Assembly (NCBI GenBank): GCA_001936135.1
Contig: CP012815.1
Location: 62,001 to 126,000, forward strand
Direction of reading: 5' to 3'
Source of the DNA: Saccharomycopsis fibuligera x Saccharomycopsis cf. fibuligera
Taxonomy: Eukaryota; Ascomycota; Saccharomycetes; Ascoideales; Saccharomycopsidaceae
Length of the DNA: 64,000 bases
The translations under genes were made by a program, and so were the position numbers. The notes under the pieces were generated by a model. It was given only the letters and a program-made list of their open reading frames with translations, ran no database searches and was not told the origin of the DNA. Shown here in pieces: positions 41,059-52,000 of this stretch; position 1 is the first letter of the stretch, and each line of letters starts with the position of its first letter.

Positions 41059-41618
41059 AATTGTTGTTGCTGCTGCTGTTGAGCCATCTGCTGGTACTGG
41101 GAAGATGCCCTCAAGTATCTTGCAATGGCTTGAAACTCGTTATTACCAGTGACATTCTGGCCATACTGTGATTTTAGTTGATTGAAACGCTGTTATAGTG
41201 GTTAGTATATGGGCGCTCAATTTTATTAATATTAAAAAGGGCGCGTAGCGCGTCTCGAGGGTCAAAGAGAAAAGTCAAGGAGGATGGAAAGGGAACGAGA
41301 AAGATAAAAATTATAAGAGGGGCAAAGCATAGCGCGAGTGTACAATGGCTGTCTGAATGAGTTATGATTGCGATTGAAAATGGCACGAAGTAAAACTAAA
41401 ATAGAGTGCAATATAATAATATAATAAAGACGTAAATAAAGGCAGATCGCGTGTGACGGGGAGCAATGAATGCGTAGTGGTCGGCGCTTGCAAAATAGGG
41501 AGAGAGTAAAGTAAGGGAGAGGGAAGGTAGAGTGTAATGGGAAATGTGTAGAGGATTGGATACGTACTTGTATGGCCTTCTGGATATTTTGTTTGCTATA
41601 CGACTGGGAGTAGTCCAT
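35868..41618 (-). CDS. SNF2: SWI/SNF chromatin-remodelling ATPase Snf2 (one intron)
   Basis: The spliced product is about 1790 residues. Exon 1 (41568-41618) encodes MDYSQSYSKQNIQKAIQ. Exon 2 (35868-41189) continues RFNQLKSQYGQNVTGNNEF, which aligns with the S. cerevisiae Snf2 N terminus. In order follow Q/N/T repeats; a QLQ-like segment (nt 40585-40480); the HSA region with IRKVNLQDALLTNNLY (nt about 39550); the Snf2 ATPase with DEMGLGKT (about residue 770) and DEGH (about 879); HELICc with RAHRIGQ; a SnAC-like region; AT-hook sequences KKRRGRK and RGRGRGRARGG; and a bromodomain near the C terminus (about 1545-1640, acetyl-lysine Asn in KTYNQEGS). Snf2 is the catalytic subunit that slides and ejects nucleosomes. 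The HSA-to-ATPase identity and C-terminal bromodomain fit Snf2; Sth1 is the alternative, but the N-terminal match argues against it. Confidence 0.93.
40740..40894. repeat. Trinucleotide microsatellite coding for Asn/Thr runs in Snf2
   Basis: Runs of ATT, AGT, GTT and GGT triplets (plus strand) succeed each other and encode alternating poly-Asn and poly-Thr on the minus strand. The tract is a likely length polymorphism between strains. It lies between the Q-rich N terminus and the QLQ segment. Confidence 0.85.
40985..41085. repeat. CAA/CAG repeat coding for poly-Gln in Snf2
   Basis: GTT and GCT triplets on plus encode about 30 near-continuous glutamines shortly after the Snf2 N terminus. Mixed CAA and CAG codons would limit slippage. 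Poly-Q in Snf2-type coactivators is common in this clade. Confidence 0.85.
41190..41567 (-). other. Intron of SNF2
   Basis: This is a 378-nt intron in phase 0. The minus-strand donor is GTACGT (41567-41562), the branch point is a perfect TACTAAC (plus 41201-41207 as GTTAGTA), and the acceptor is AACAG ending at 41190. The intron holds a self-complementary GCGCGTAGCGCG-like patch near 41241-41254. No snoRNA C/D boxes were recognised. Confidence 0.9.
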
Positions 41619-41864
41619 GGCAGGATACTCTTAGTGTTAGTGATGATGTGTTGTTGTTTATTGTTTACTGCTGGTGTTGGTGTTAAAAATATGTGGATAT
41701 GCGCTATGGCAAAAGGCAAAACAAAACAGGAGAAATCACCATCCAAGCAACTCAACCGCTGAGTGACTGAGTGAAGCGCTGAAGTGCTTGTTTCTTCGTA
41801 GAAGTTTCTTAGTTTTTTTTTTTTGCCTGTTGACTGTTCCAGCCGGCTTCCAGCCCACCCGTGG

Positions 41865-41876
41865 CCGGAAATCCGG
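41865..41876. promoter_or_regulatory. Zinc-cluster-like dyad upstream of SNF2
   Basis: CCGGAAATCCGG has perfect 5-bp arms around AA and contains CGG-N4-CCG, the layout bound by some fungal Zn2Cys6 dimers. It is about 250 bp upstream of the SNF2 ATG. A second short palindrome, AGCCGGCT, lies about 20 bp away. Confidence 0.35.
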
Positions 41877-41966
41877 AACCCTCCACCAAGGAGCAAGGAC
41901 ACGCACGGTAGGGTATCAGTTGATTATAATATATTATCACATTACTAAGTGAGTAGGTAATATTAG

Positions 41967-42004
41967 TCATGTGATATAAACCTGAGATTGCAGATCATGT
42001 GATA
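41967..42004. promoter_or_regulatory. Two copies of TCATGTGATA
   Basis: TCATGTGATA occurs at 41967-41976 and 41995-42004, 28 bp apart. The CATGTG core resembles bHLH sites of the Cbf1/Tye7 type. This is a candidate element of the SNF2/SED5 divergent promoter. Confidence 0.35.
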
Positions 42005-43353
42005 AATAAAAGTGGGATGAGATGACTATATACCAGTATGTTGGTAAAATAGTCATGATGATATAGTGCTTCTACGTGCATAAATAAACACAAAAGCACA
42101 TAACATAGTTAGTAGTAATGAAGACAGGATAAGTACGATGAAAGGCAAGTAGCATAAGAGAGGCAATAATAAGGATAATACAAATGAAAAAAAAAAAAAA
42201 AAAAAAGAAAAAACATTATCGATAACAGTAATAACATTTGGGATTTAGCAGCCATAATATCGGACTCAGGACCATAAAGTTTACCTAATCAACAAACAAC
42301 TATCAAACTCTCAGACAATACCGCACCTGGGGTGCTGAACGGCGGGGCTTGGCTTTATTAAACGCCATTCCAAGCACTAATAGTAATATTTGTGTTACTG
42401 AACTTTGATCATACACAACTTGATTTAATATGTTGAGAAATAGCAAGAATTGCAACAATACATCAAAAGGTCCTAGACGGTCTCAGAGATTAAGTAGTAG
42501 CTTTGAGACTTCAAGCTCCAGAGAGGCATGTAAAAGACATAAAATAGCTATTCAAATTTAAACCAACGTAAATTAAGTTTCTTTAAAACAACGTCTATTT
42601 TGTACACAGACGATTTTTCAAGAAATACTTTGCAAACAAAAGTGCTGATAGCCTGCAAACAGCAGAAAAAAGAACAAATGGTATTATTATTAAGTAAGGC
42701 ATTAGAGGTAGGCTGTGACACTTGTTCATAATGGCCTTAGTTGTCTTGGCATTTGTGCTGCTAATATTAACGTCATCATGATGTATCTTTAGGTAGACTT
42801 TCTCTCAAATACTCATTTTTAGAGGTGCCTTTCTGCAAGCTGTATTGATAGTGTTCATGTTGTATGGAGTTGTGATTCTGGCAGCTTCGTAAATCGCACA
42901 CGTGATTACCCACATGACTTCTGGATAACGTAGCAAAACTTTCAAAAAATGAAAATAGAGAAAATAAAGAAGGCTGTGGTTAATTAACTGATAGCTAGCT
43001 GGCTGGCTGGGCTGACTCTATATATACATACATTCTTGACAACTTTTTGGCAGCGTTGCAATAAGCTTCAGAATTGCAATTCAGGATAATTTCAGTAGGT
43101 CTTTCAGCTTTCACCTCTCCAAAGAGCACATAACAGCTCAAGAGCATAAATAACTAGCAGTATTGTGAATTTCTATATACATTGCCACCACCAGATATAG
43201 ACATTCAGGTAGCTGCAAATAGTTTTGGAACATATCAAGGTTAGCCGTTGAATTGGTATCAAATTATTAGCGATAGGAGAAAATTGTCAAAAATCAAACG
43301 AGCAAAAGAAAAGAAAAAAAAAATAGGTAGAATAACACTATATAAAACGCATA

Positions 43354-44481
43354 ATGTCAATTAGATCCGCTGCCATACAAGACAGAACCATAGAGTTTCA
43401 ACAGTGTTTGACCAACTTCAACAGAATCAATAGAGATAAAGTGAAAGCTAAGCAACAGCAGAACAATAAGCCGGTAAATAAGAGTGAATTTAGTTCAAGA
43501 GCTAGCATTATTGCTAAAGATGTTGCTCATGCGACTGAACTTTTAGGAAAATTGGCATTATGTAAGTGATTTACTTTTATTTTAAAAAAAGTCGATTTGA
43601 TAAAAAGCGTCAAAATTTTCTTCAAAGTTTTAAATTACAGCTTTCTCAATTACTAACTCAATATTTTAGTGGCAAAAAAGAAACCGTTATTTGATGATAG
43701 ACCAATTGAGATTGCTGAGTTAACATATGTCATCAAACAAGATATCTTCAAGATCGAAAAGCAGTTGAAAGATTTACAACATTATGTCAACACTGGTCAA
43801 ATAGCTGCTGGCTCTTCAAATAAATCCCAAATCAGTATTTACTCTAAAAATGTGCTACAAATATTAAACACCAAAACAAAAAATATGAGTGGGGAATTCA
43901 AAAACGTATTGGAACTTAGACAAAAAAATGAAATGGAAAGCAAACAACGCAAAAACCAATTTTTATCCAAAGCTAACAGTGCTTCTGCTTCTGAATCCTC
44001 GCCATTATACTATCCTAACGGTAATTCAAACACTTACAGTAATAATGACGAAAAGGGTAGAAGTAGTGGTTGTGCTGCTGCTGATAACCCATTCTTAGCA
44101 TCATTAGCCTCTGATGATCCAGACGTTTCCGTGCCAAATGATTCACCATACTTGTCTATACCTGAACAAACTCAGCAAATGGCATTATTAGAAGAACAAT
44201 CATCAGAATATTTGCAAGAAAGAAATCGTGCTGTTGAGACCATTGAATCCACCATTAATGAAGTTGGTAATTTATTTCAACAATTAGCTACGATGGTTAG
44301 TGAGCAAGGAGAAATGATTCAAAGAATTGATAATAACGTGGATGATATTGAATTAAACATTTCTGGGGCACAACGGGAGTTACTCAAATATTTCAACAAT
44401 ATTTCAAATAATAGATGGTTATATATTAAGATCTTTGGGGTATTAATTTTCTTTTTCCTTTTGTGGGTGTTGGTTGCTTGA
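43354..44481 (+). CDS. SED5: Golgi Qa-SNARE (syntaxin) Sed5, one intron
   Basis: The spliced product has 339 residues. Exon 1 is 43354-43561 and exon 2 is 43670-44481; the split codon T/TG gives Leu in KLALLAKKKP, as in yeast Sed5 (KLAVLAKRKP). The N-terminal peptide DRTIEF (residues 10-15) is the Sly1-binding motif. A Habc region follows, then an Asn/Ser-rich linker with NPFLASL, and the SNARE helix LQERNRAVETIESTINEVGN onward through FQQLATMVSEQGEMIQRID. The C terminus is a single membrane anchor (WLYIKIFGVLIFFFLLWVLV). Sed5 mediates fusion of ER-derived and intra-Golgi vesicles with cis-Golgi membranes. Its 3' end converges on MKT1. Confidence 0.96.
43562..43669 (+). other. Intron of SED5
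   Basis: This is a 108-nt intron with donor GTAAGT, a perfect TACTAAC branch point at 43651-43657 and acceptor TTTTAG ending at 43669. It interrupts a codon after its first base. Confidence 0.93.
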
Positions 44482-45110
44482 ATGTCATTATAATAACCTG
44501 AAGATAATCTTCTCATTGATGCTTTATACTCTTTTATTTGTTTGTTATTATGCTGTCTGCTTTTTAGCCGTTTTCTAATGCTCTTTTTTTTTAATTTATT
44601 TTGCTGTTTTTTCATTTCATCTCATTTGTATTTCTTACTTTAATATCGTTTCGTGTTATGACATATCCCCCCTTATAATATACTTCAAAAAACTGTCCTC
44701 CTTGAGATTTAACGCCGTTTGAACTAGTCGCTGTAAGTGTATTTCATCTGGTAACATGTCAAAAAAATTCAAATGTCTATATCTTAAGTTTACAATTTTG
44801 CGATTATCTTTTTGGAAAAGCATAGCTTACAGTACTACAACTAAGGCCTGCTTAAAGCCTTGCCATTTTGAAGTTTATTGGCCTTTATTAATTGTTACTT
44901 TTGTTATAGTGAATCGAAACGCTGAAAAATTAAAATTCAGTTTTATTGTTATAAGTTTTTTATTATTTTGTTTTATTTTTTTTTTTTTTCAAACACCAAA
45001 CACCAAAATTCTAATTGTTTCATATGTTGGCACTTTTAATTTTTGAGCTTATTTGTTCATTCTCCACATTTCTTTTCAAACATCAACCTAAATAAACAAA
45101 CCCCAAACGT
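44482..45110. other. Intergenic region between convergent SED5 and MKT1
   Basis: These 629 bp are A+T-rich with long T tracts, probably the overlapping 3' ends of the two genes. The 96-codon hydrophobic frame at 44756-45046 is judged a chance frame. Confidence 0.5.
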
Positions 45111-47972
45111 CTAAATTCGTTCATTGAAATACTTCTTAGTTCCTTGTAACACTTCGAAATATTCATCGTCAATCAATTTCTTACCACCTTGAGCATCATC
45201 ATTAATTTTATAAATTTCCTCAACTAAACTAAAAGCCATGTTAATGAATTTAAAATTTTCATCAAGAATATTGAGCACATCTGGAATATTAAGTCCATAT
45301 GTATTAGTGATAAAGTCTCTTGCTTCGCTGATGGCTTTTTTATTGTTGTTGTTGTTGTTGCTACTACTGCTTTCTTGAGCCTCGCTATTAATACTCTTGC
45401 CATTAGCGGCAACTTCTGAAGAGCTAGAAGAGAGAAGAATCTTGTTCAAATATTCAAAGTAGACCTCAGTGATGATTGCAGTAATGGTGTTTGGCAAATT
45501 CTTCTTCAATGGAACCTCATTAACGAAATTTTTCCAGTTTTTATTTTTCCCAGAATGTGATGTTTCCTTGGCGGCTGTAGTAGCACTAATGTTGTTTTCT
45601 TGTCCAGATGAGGACGCACCTTCCTTAGAAGCAACTTCAGAATCATCATCAGTAACAAAAGATTTTTTACGATCAAATTGACCACCACAAAGCAACGACA
45701 CAAGCAAACTTTGATTCAATTCATTGAATTGAGTCTTCACAAATTGTAAAATAGATCTGAAACTAAGCAAGTTCAAACTCAATTTGTTCAAAGTATTCAG
45801 ATTAATCACTGTTTTACTATTGCTACTGCTGTTGTGGCATGTATTAGACTTACTAGAAGCATCATGCAAAAGTGAAAGTCTAGTAATCACGAGCACGTAT
45901 TGTTTGATTTTATTAAGCTCTTCTTTATCATTTTTGCCACTGTTGTCGTAAACTTTTGGCTCGCCATGTACCGTTGGCTTGAAAGATTGGTTCAAAAGCA
46001 ATTTCTCACTATTTCTAAGCTTAGTGGAAGCATGGTTTTTAAAAAAAATTAATAAGAGAAAAAGCTTCTCAATTTGAGCCTGAGTTTCCCCAATGTTGGC
46101 CAATTTGTTCAATACTTGACCCCAGCCAGTAAGTTTGTTATCGGTTAAAGAGATAAAATCGTAAAGGTATAATGCTCTCACAAGAGCAGTAGCAAGCACA
46201 TCATGGCTGGTTTGCAAAAGATCGTCCTGCTTTTCAGAAAATGCAACATCGTGGACCACATTTGCTAAAAACTCTGCAGGTTTGTCAAATGCGGCAAATA
46301 ATTGTTTAATATTAAATTGACCATTATTTTCGGTTTTTTGCTGCACCTGCTGCTGTTGCTGTTTGACCAAGTAATGAGCAAGTTTCAAAAATAATGGCTT
46401 CGTGGTACGGAAATCAAAGTTTCTTGGGTTTCTGTTATCAAACCATTTAACGTAATAAATTCTCTTGACTTGGAAGTATCGAGGCATTGATGAAGTAAAC
46501 AAATTCAACGTCTTGTTCTTCAAATCAAAATTGGTTTGTGAGTTAACCAAAGCTTTGTATTGGTCACTGTTACCACCATCTAGAGGCGGAAGCTCCAAAT
46601 AGTTGTCAAAGACTACCGTTTCCAATAACTTAGGTTCCACGAGGCCAATAGATTGATAGAAATAGTATTCGTGTGGAAGTCTTTGGCCTACAAATTCGTG
46701 GATGTCTCTAGGAACGTCTTGTTTGAATTCTTTTCTTTGGGATTCACTATCTTGTGTTGCTAATGTTTGTGGTTGTTGTTGTGAAGTTTGACTTTGTTGG
46801 CCAGCACTTCCACTACCACTTGACAGCGACAGCAAAATTTCATCTAACGGAGGAAAGCCACCATCTGGCTCACTCAATAACTCCACTCTGCCGCTAGTTT
46901 TCAAAACTGGCAAGAAGTCCAAAGCACTCATCCCATTTTTGAAATGATCGAGATTGGTTTGTTGTTGGCTATTGGTGCCTGATTTCTTTGCATTGTTCAA
47001 AAGGACGCCGTATACGCTAGTACCATTCTGCACAAAATCATGCAACCATTTAAAATCAACCAAATCTGGAGTAATGAAAGAGCTAAAGGCATTGGCAAGT
47101 GAGTATGGTTGAATGTCAAATCCAACCGTCACAGAAATTTCTTTAAATTGCTTCAAATTTATTCTAAAACCATGCAACAAGCTCTTACGGTCAACGAATC
47201 TGAATTCTTTAGTTTGAAACTCCATTCCCAAAATAAACTTGTCAATGTTATTAGTGAGCAAACATTCGGTAGGGCCATAAATTGCATCGACGTAGCCATT
47301 AGCATATAAGTAATTAAGCTCACTCCATGAGGTGTATGGAGCAACAATGTATTCGAGTCCCAAGCCATGAATGAATTTAATCAAATCATTCAAGTGGGGG
47401 CTAATATCAAATGTCTTGTTGCTGTTAAGATAAGATTTGCTGTTTATATAGTTACTTTTAAAGGATAAATTGTTCACGCTTGAGTTGAATGCGTGGTCAT
47501 TAACTTGTTTATCATGGTTAACATAGTAACTATCCCAAGCATTCAGTCTAGCTTTAGCGCCAGCAGAGTCCATGCTGTCTTTCAAGACTTGAAATTGAGA
47601 ATTGATCTTTCCTCCTTTGAAGACGAACACTGGGGTGATGTTAAGTTCATTGAAGATCTTTAAATCAGATTGAATGTAGAGTTGCAATGTGTTTGGGAAG
47701 CCGCCAATGGCGTCAAGAAAAATTTCCTTTTTGTTGTTGATGAGACGGGAGATGTAATGTTCAACATCAATACCAAGTCTGGCATTTTTGAGAACCTCAA
47801 TGGGGAGAACGCCAACAATGCCCCTTTCAAAGAGGTATGGTTCAAGGGTTTTGACTGCAGATGAAGGAGGTTAGCACTGAATCAAAAAGAAACAAAATAG
47901 GAGAAAAGAGGATGAGACATGTTAACAATTGTTAACAATAATGTTTGACAGGCGGGTATACATACTTGCCAT
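45111..47972 (-). CDS. MKT1: Mkt1 post-transcriptional regulator, 7-nt first exon
   Basis: The spliced product is 916 residues. Exon 1 (47966-47972) is only ATGGCAA. Exon 2 (45111-47854) begins TCAAAACC, so the junction reads MAIKTLEPYLFERG, close to yeast Mkt1 (MAIKSLESFLFERG). Further Mkt1 hallmarks are LDAIGGFPNTLQLYIQSDLK, NITPVFVFKGG, YVDAIYGPTECLLTNNIDKF and LPHEYYFYQSIGLVEPKLL. The N-terminal part has the XPG/FEN nuclease fold without an evident catalytic acidic set. Mkt1 acts with Pbp1 in the cytoplasm on mRNA stability and translation, including nuclear-encoded mitochondrial mRNAs. Ser/Asn-rich inserts occur at about 750 and 850. Without the tiny exon the N terminus would be lost, so automated models may start too late. 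Confidence 0.94.
47855..47965 (-). other. Intron of MKT1
   Basis: This is a 111-nt intron. Read on minus, the donor is GTATGT (47965-47960), the branch point TGCTAAC lies about 15 nt before the acceptor, and the acceptor is CTGCAG ending at 47855. It interrupts the third codon after its first base (A/TC = Ile). Confidence 0.9.
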
Positions 47973-49030
47973 TGCGGTGGGGATCTATGTGTATATTGGT
48001 AATCCTGAGGGGGAAAAACAAACTGGCTGCTGCTAATTAAAGAACAACCAAGACAGATGCAGACAGAAGGTGAGTTTGGGTGGCCTGTTGTTCAACTGTC
48101 GAATCAAAGTGCTACTGCCGTCCGCCATCGATGAATTCCAACAACGTCCGCACTCGAAATTCATGTTTCCCTTGGAGGAGGCGGTTAGTGACGCTGGTGA
48201 CTAAAAGGGGTGTTAGGGGGTGTGAGCAGTTGGGCAGCTGGCCTCGACCGAATCTAGCTTCTGGCTATAGCGGAAGACTGTGCACTGTGTACGAGGCATA
48301 CTATAAATGTAATGTGATTGTTAAAGCTCCCTGATAAAGTGATTTATTTTGCAAGAATTGAGTGGGAGCTTTAAACGCTGTCAATCAATTTCTTCGTATG
48401 GCCAGTATAGCATGGAAGAATTGCGAAAATAAGAAATAGCTTTGCTTGATCAAACCTTTAGAGCTCTACAAATCTATTTCTGTAAAAGTCTGTAGTCCTT
48501 GGTTAGCTTTTTAACTAATAAAAGTATACAGAGGTGATCTAAGTAAACTATCATACAATGTATTTGTTTATCTATCTTTAACTTTAAAAGCAGAAAAACT
48601 GAAGATATCCAGGTAACTTCGAAGAATGTGTTTTTCATGATACTGATCAAGTGAAACATCGTGTTTACGTTGTACGCAATTTAACATAAGCAATGTCTTG
48701 TTGTCACAATATATCAACAATTGGTACTTAAGTATGTTTTTATGCTTATCCAATCATTCTTTGAGTTTCAGTTGTCTTGAATATAATATATTTTAGAACT
48801 AGACAATACATATGCAATTTATGGCATGAACAGGAAACAATAAATAACTGTATTAAGATGGATATTAAAAGTCTATGAAAATTAGGCAACTGCAAATAAA
48901 AGCTAAAACAAAGCAAAGCAAAACATACCAAACAACAATATGTAAAAAGATTAGAAAAAAAATATTGTAAATACCTATTAACAAGTCTGTATTTTGAATA
49001 TTTAACAGGAAAAAAAAGCGGCTAGTCTTC
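47973..49030. other. Intergenic region upstream of MKT1
   Basis: This 1.06 kb separates the MKT1 start from the stop of the ABC transporter, both on minus. Near 48203-48220 AAAAGGGG and TTAGGGGG occur close together, resembling STRE and TTAGGG (Tbf1-type) cores. From 48480 on the DNA is A+T-rich 3' flank. No gene is seen. Confidence 0.45.
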
Positions 49031-52000
49031 TCATATGCTGAAGATAGTAACCCATTTTTTCAAAGTCTTGGGATTATAATTATTAAGTTTGACCCAAAGA
49101 GCCATATATGCAATCATCCGATATGCCACTGTTACTGCCGCCAACACCCCAAACAACATTTTATAGTTCTTTTTTATATTATACCCATCCAACACCTCTT
49201 TGCCGTTATTAAACAAGCATTTGTTTCCATTAGTTGAACCAGAACCTCCAGGTTTACAACTAAAATGGTCTTCATTTTCAAACACCACATTGATTGCTCC
49301 CATTACCGCGTAATACACGGGACTGATCCAATTAATCCCTCTAAAGAAAGCAGGCATTTGCAAAGATAGCAAGCCTGACATGATGACTGCAATGCATAAA
49401 AACACCGAGATCACATTAATCGCAAAACCGGTATGCATGAATGCGGTATTGAACATAATTCCCAAAGATTCACCACAATTGACAAGAGCAAAACTGGCAT
49501 AAACAAACAAAAAAAACACAGTGCCGGTACGTGGGAGACCCACTGCCAAGACCGTGAAGATGGAATATAAACAAGAAGCAATAAATTCAAACGGAACTTC
49601 AAGAATCAAATACGCAAAAAAATATGAAGGAAGTCCGTATAAGTGATCGCCATATTCCTCATAGAAAAAATTGCGTTCTATGGGGTAGACAGCAATATTA
49701 TTCAACATGCCGACAAAATAAAGGGCAGAGACTTGTTGCACAAGCCCCAACATGTTGGTGATGCCGATATAGTCATGTTTTATTGGAGCGTAAAAAAGAG
49801 CACTGATAATACCTGTTCCTGAAGCTTGAAAGATTCTGGTAAACATCACGTCTCTGTGTCTTAACACGGTGATGCCTTGTCTCTTTAAGATCAAGGGAAA
49901 AGCAACGGCAAAAGGAGCCGGTTTTTTGCGAAAATGACCAAATACTTCATTGGCATCAATTGAACTGTTATGATTGGTTTGTGTCAAAAAGGTTGAATTT
50001 GTCTGTTGCTCTTCGTTCCAATGTTGAACTAACTGGTCAGCTCTGGCTCTGCTTGCCAATTCCACTTCATCATTTTGCATATTTATAGAAACCAAATCAA
50101 GCACATAATCGGCGAAATTGGTCAATGGAGGACATTGATATGACATGTTAGCAAAATAGTTGGCCATCTCCACTGGAGAGCCATTGAATACCACGTTACC
50201 GCCTTTAGCTAACAATAACACTTGACCAAACCTTTTGAAAATGCTATACCGAGGTTGATGAATAGTTAGAACCACTGTTCTTTTCTCTGCACTAGCCAAG
50301 GTTTCCAAAATGTTCAAGATTGAAGATGCAGTGAAACTATCTAGACCAGAAGTAGGTTCATCTAGAAAAATCACTTGTGGATCATTGAGTAGTTGAATAC
50401 CAATGGAAACTCTTCGTTTCTCCCCACCAGAGATCCCTTTAACTAGATCAGATCCAATCATGTTATGTTGACAATCTTTCAACCCAAGTTTCAAAATGAT
50501 GCTGTTGACTCTTTCTTCGATTTCACCAGAGGTCATTGATGTCTTAGAAAGCCGTAACTTGGCAGCAAACATTAATGTCTCTTTTACCGTTAACATAGGA
50601 AGCAAACTGTCATCATCTTGAAGCACATATGAACAAATTCCCGATAACAAATCATTCAGCACCGCATATTCGTTGAAATAAATAGTGCCTGATTGATCAT
50701 ACTCTGTGGCAAAATTTGAATTGAGCTTACCACTGATAAGATTGAGCAATGTAGTTTTTCCTGACCCAGAGGGACCCATTATGGCATTAATTTTATGTTT
50801 TTGGAAAGTGGCATTGACGTTGCTGAGAATTTGCTTTGCGGGAATATTCTTCTTGGTGCGATGAAAATTGAAGTGTATAAGCCTAAAGAAGAATGCCTTA
50901 ATGGAAATGTCTACTACTTTAACATTAAGTGATATATTTTTCAAAAATATATCAATACCATTCAATGCTGATGATGAAATAACTTTCTCAACGTCGATGA
51001 TCGACTGTTTGTCAGCATCATCACTATTATCTTTCAGATCCTTCTCCTTCTTCTTCGTTTCATCGTCATTACTAACCTTCTTATTGGACTGTTTAGCAAT
51101 AGCAATATCAACTTTATTCAAATAAAAAAACATTACTGTCAATGAATAAAATATCAACAAAAACCCCAACGCCACACATGCAGGCACAGTAATCCAATTT
51201 TCCCAAAACCCAAGCGTTTGCAAAATGTTTTTCCCCGTATATGAAGTGCATCTTGGATCACTAGGATCATCACTATAGGGACAATCGCCGAAAAATCCAG
51301 TGAACTCAATCGATACCGTTAAGCCATAAGTGTACCATACATAACAAAGATATTTGATCCATCTAACGTATTTGGGCATGGTGGTCAAATTGACAAAAAA
51401 TCCACAGCAATATGACTGAAAAGTGAAGTTCAAGTTACCAATTAATGACGCAATTGGATAGTCTCTAGTTATTGATACGGAAAGAGTAGCAAAAGCCATA
51501 CTGAGTTGATGGGTGTACAAGTTAACTGTCCAATATAGAAAGAACGCAGTAGCAGTTTTTTTAACATCAAGCATGAAATAAGTAATAATGGCAAAAATTG
51601 TTGGTACTAAGATGTCCTCGGTAACAAGTTTGGATAATCTTCTAGAAAGCAAAAATCCAAGCACTGAGACTGAATTTTCTGATCTCTCACGATCAAAGAT
51701 ACGAATGTCACGATGACAAAGTCGATAAGTTTCAAACAAATACATTAAATAACCTTGCAAAGCATTAATGTTGTAAAGACTAGCGGATTTGCTTCGAATA
51801 CCAAGGATGGTCCTTGGTTGCTTGTAGAAAACCCAACCAACGATAATACTTAAGAACAATGATTCACAAAGTAGTGAAATAGTAGTTAATGGGTCTCTTG
51901 AAGTAAGAACGAGTTCTCTTTTAGTCAAAATAATGACTTCGTCCCACAAGCCAGCTCTAGAGTTTTTAAGAACACTTTGATTGTTACTATTGCCGTTATC

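Larger units (their letters stand above)
41619..43353. other. Divergent intergenic region between SNF2 and SED5
   Basis: This 1.7 kb serves as promoter for both genes. It holds a G+C-rich patch with a dyad (41865-41876), a repeated TCATGTGATA (41967 and 41995), a 20-nt A run at 42187-42206 and a GGCT repeat near 42998-43012 followed by TATATATA. No gene or RNA is recognised. Confidence 0.5.

Noticed and set aside
41396-41902. 168-codon minus-strand frame over the SNF2 5' end
   Set aside because: It overlaps SNF2 exon 1 and its intron in another frame. The spliced SNF2 model explains the region better.
44756-45046. 96-codon hydrophobic plus-strand frame between SED5 and MKT1
   Set aside because: Its composition follows T-rich DNA at converging 3' ends, and it has no family resemblance.
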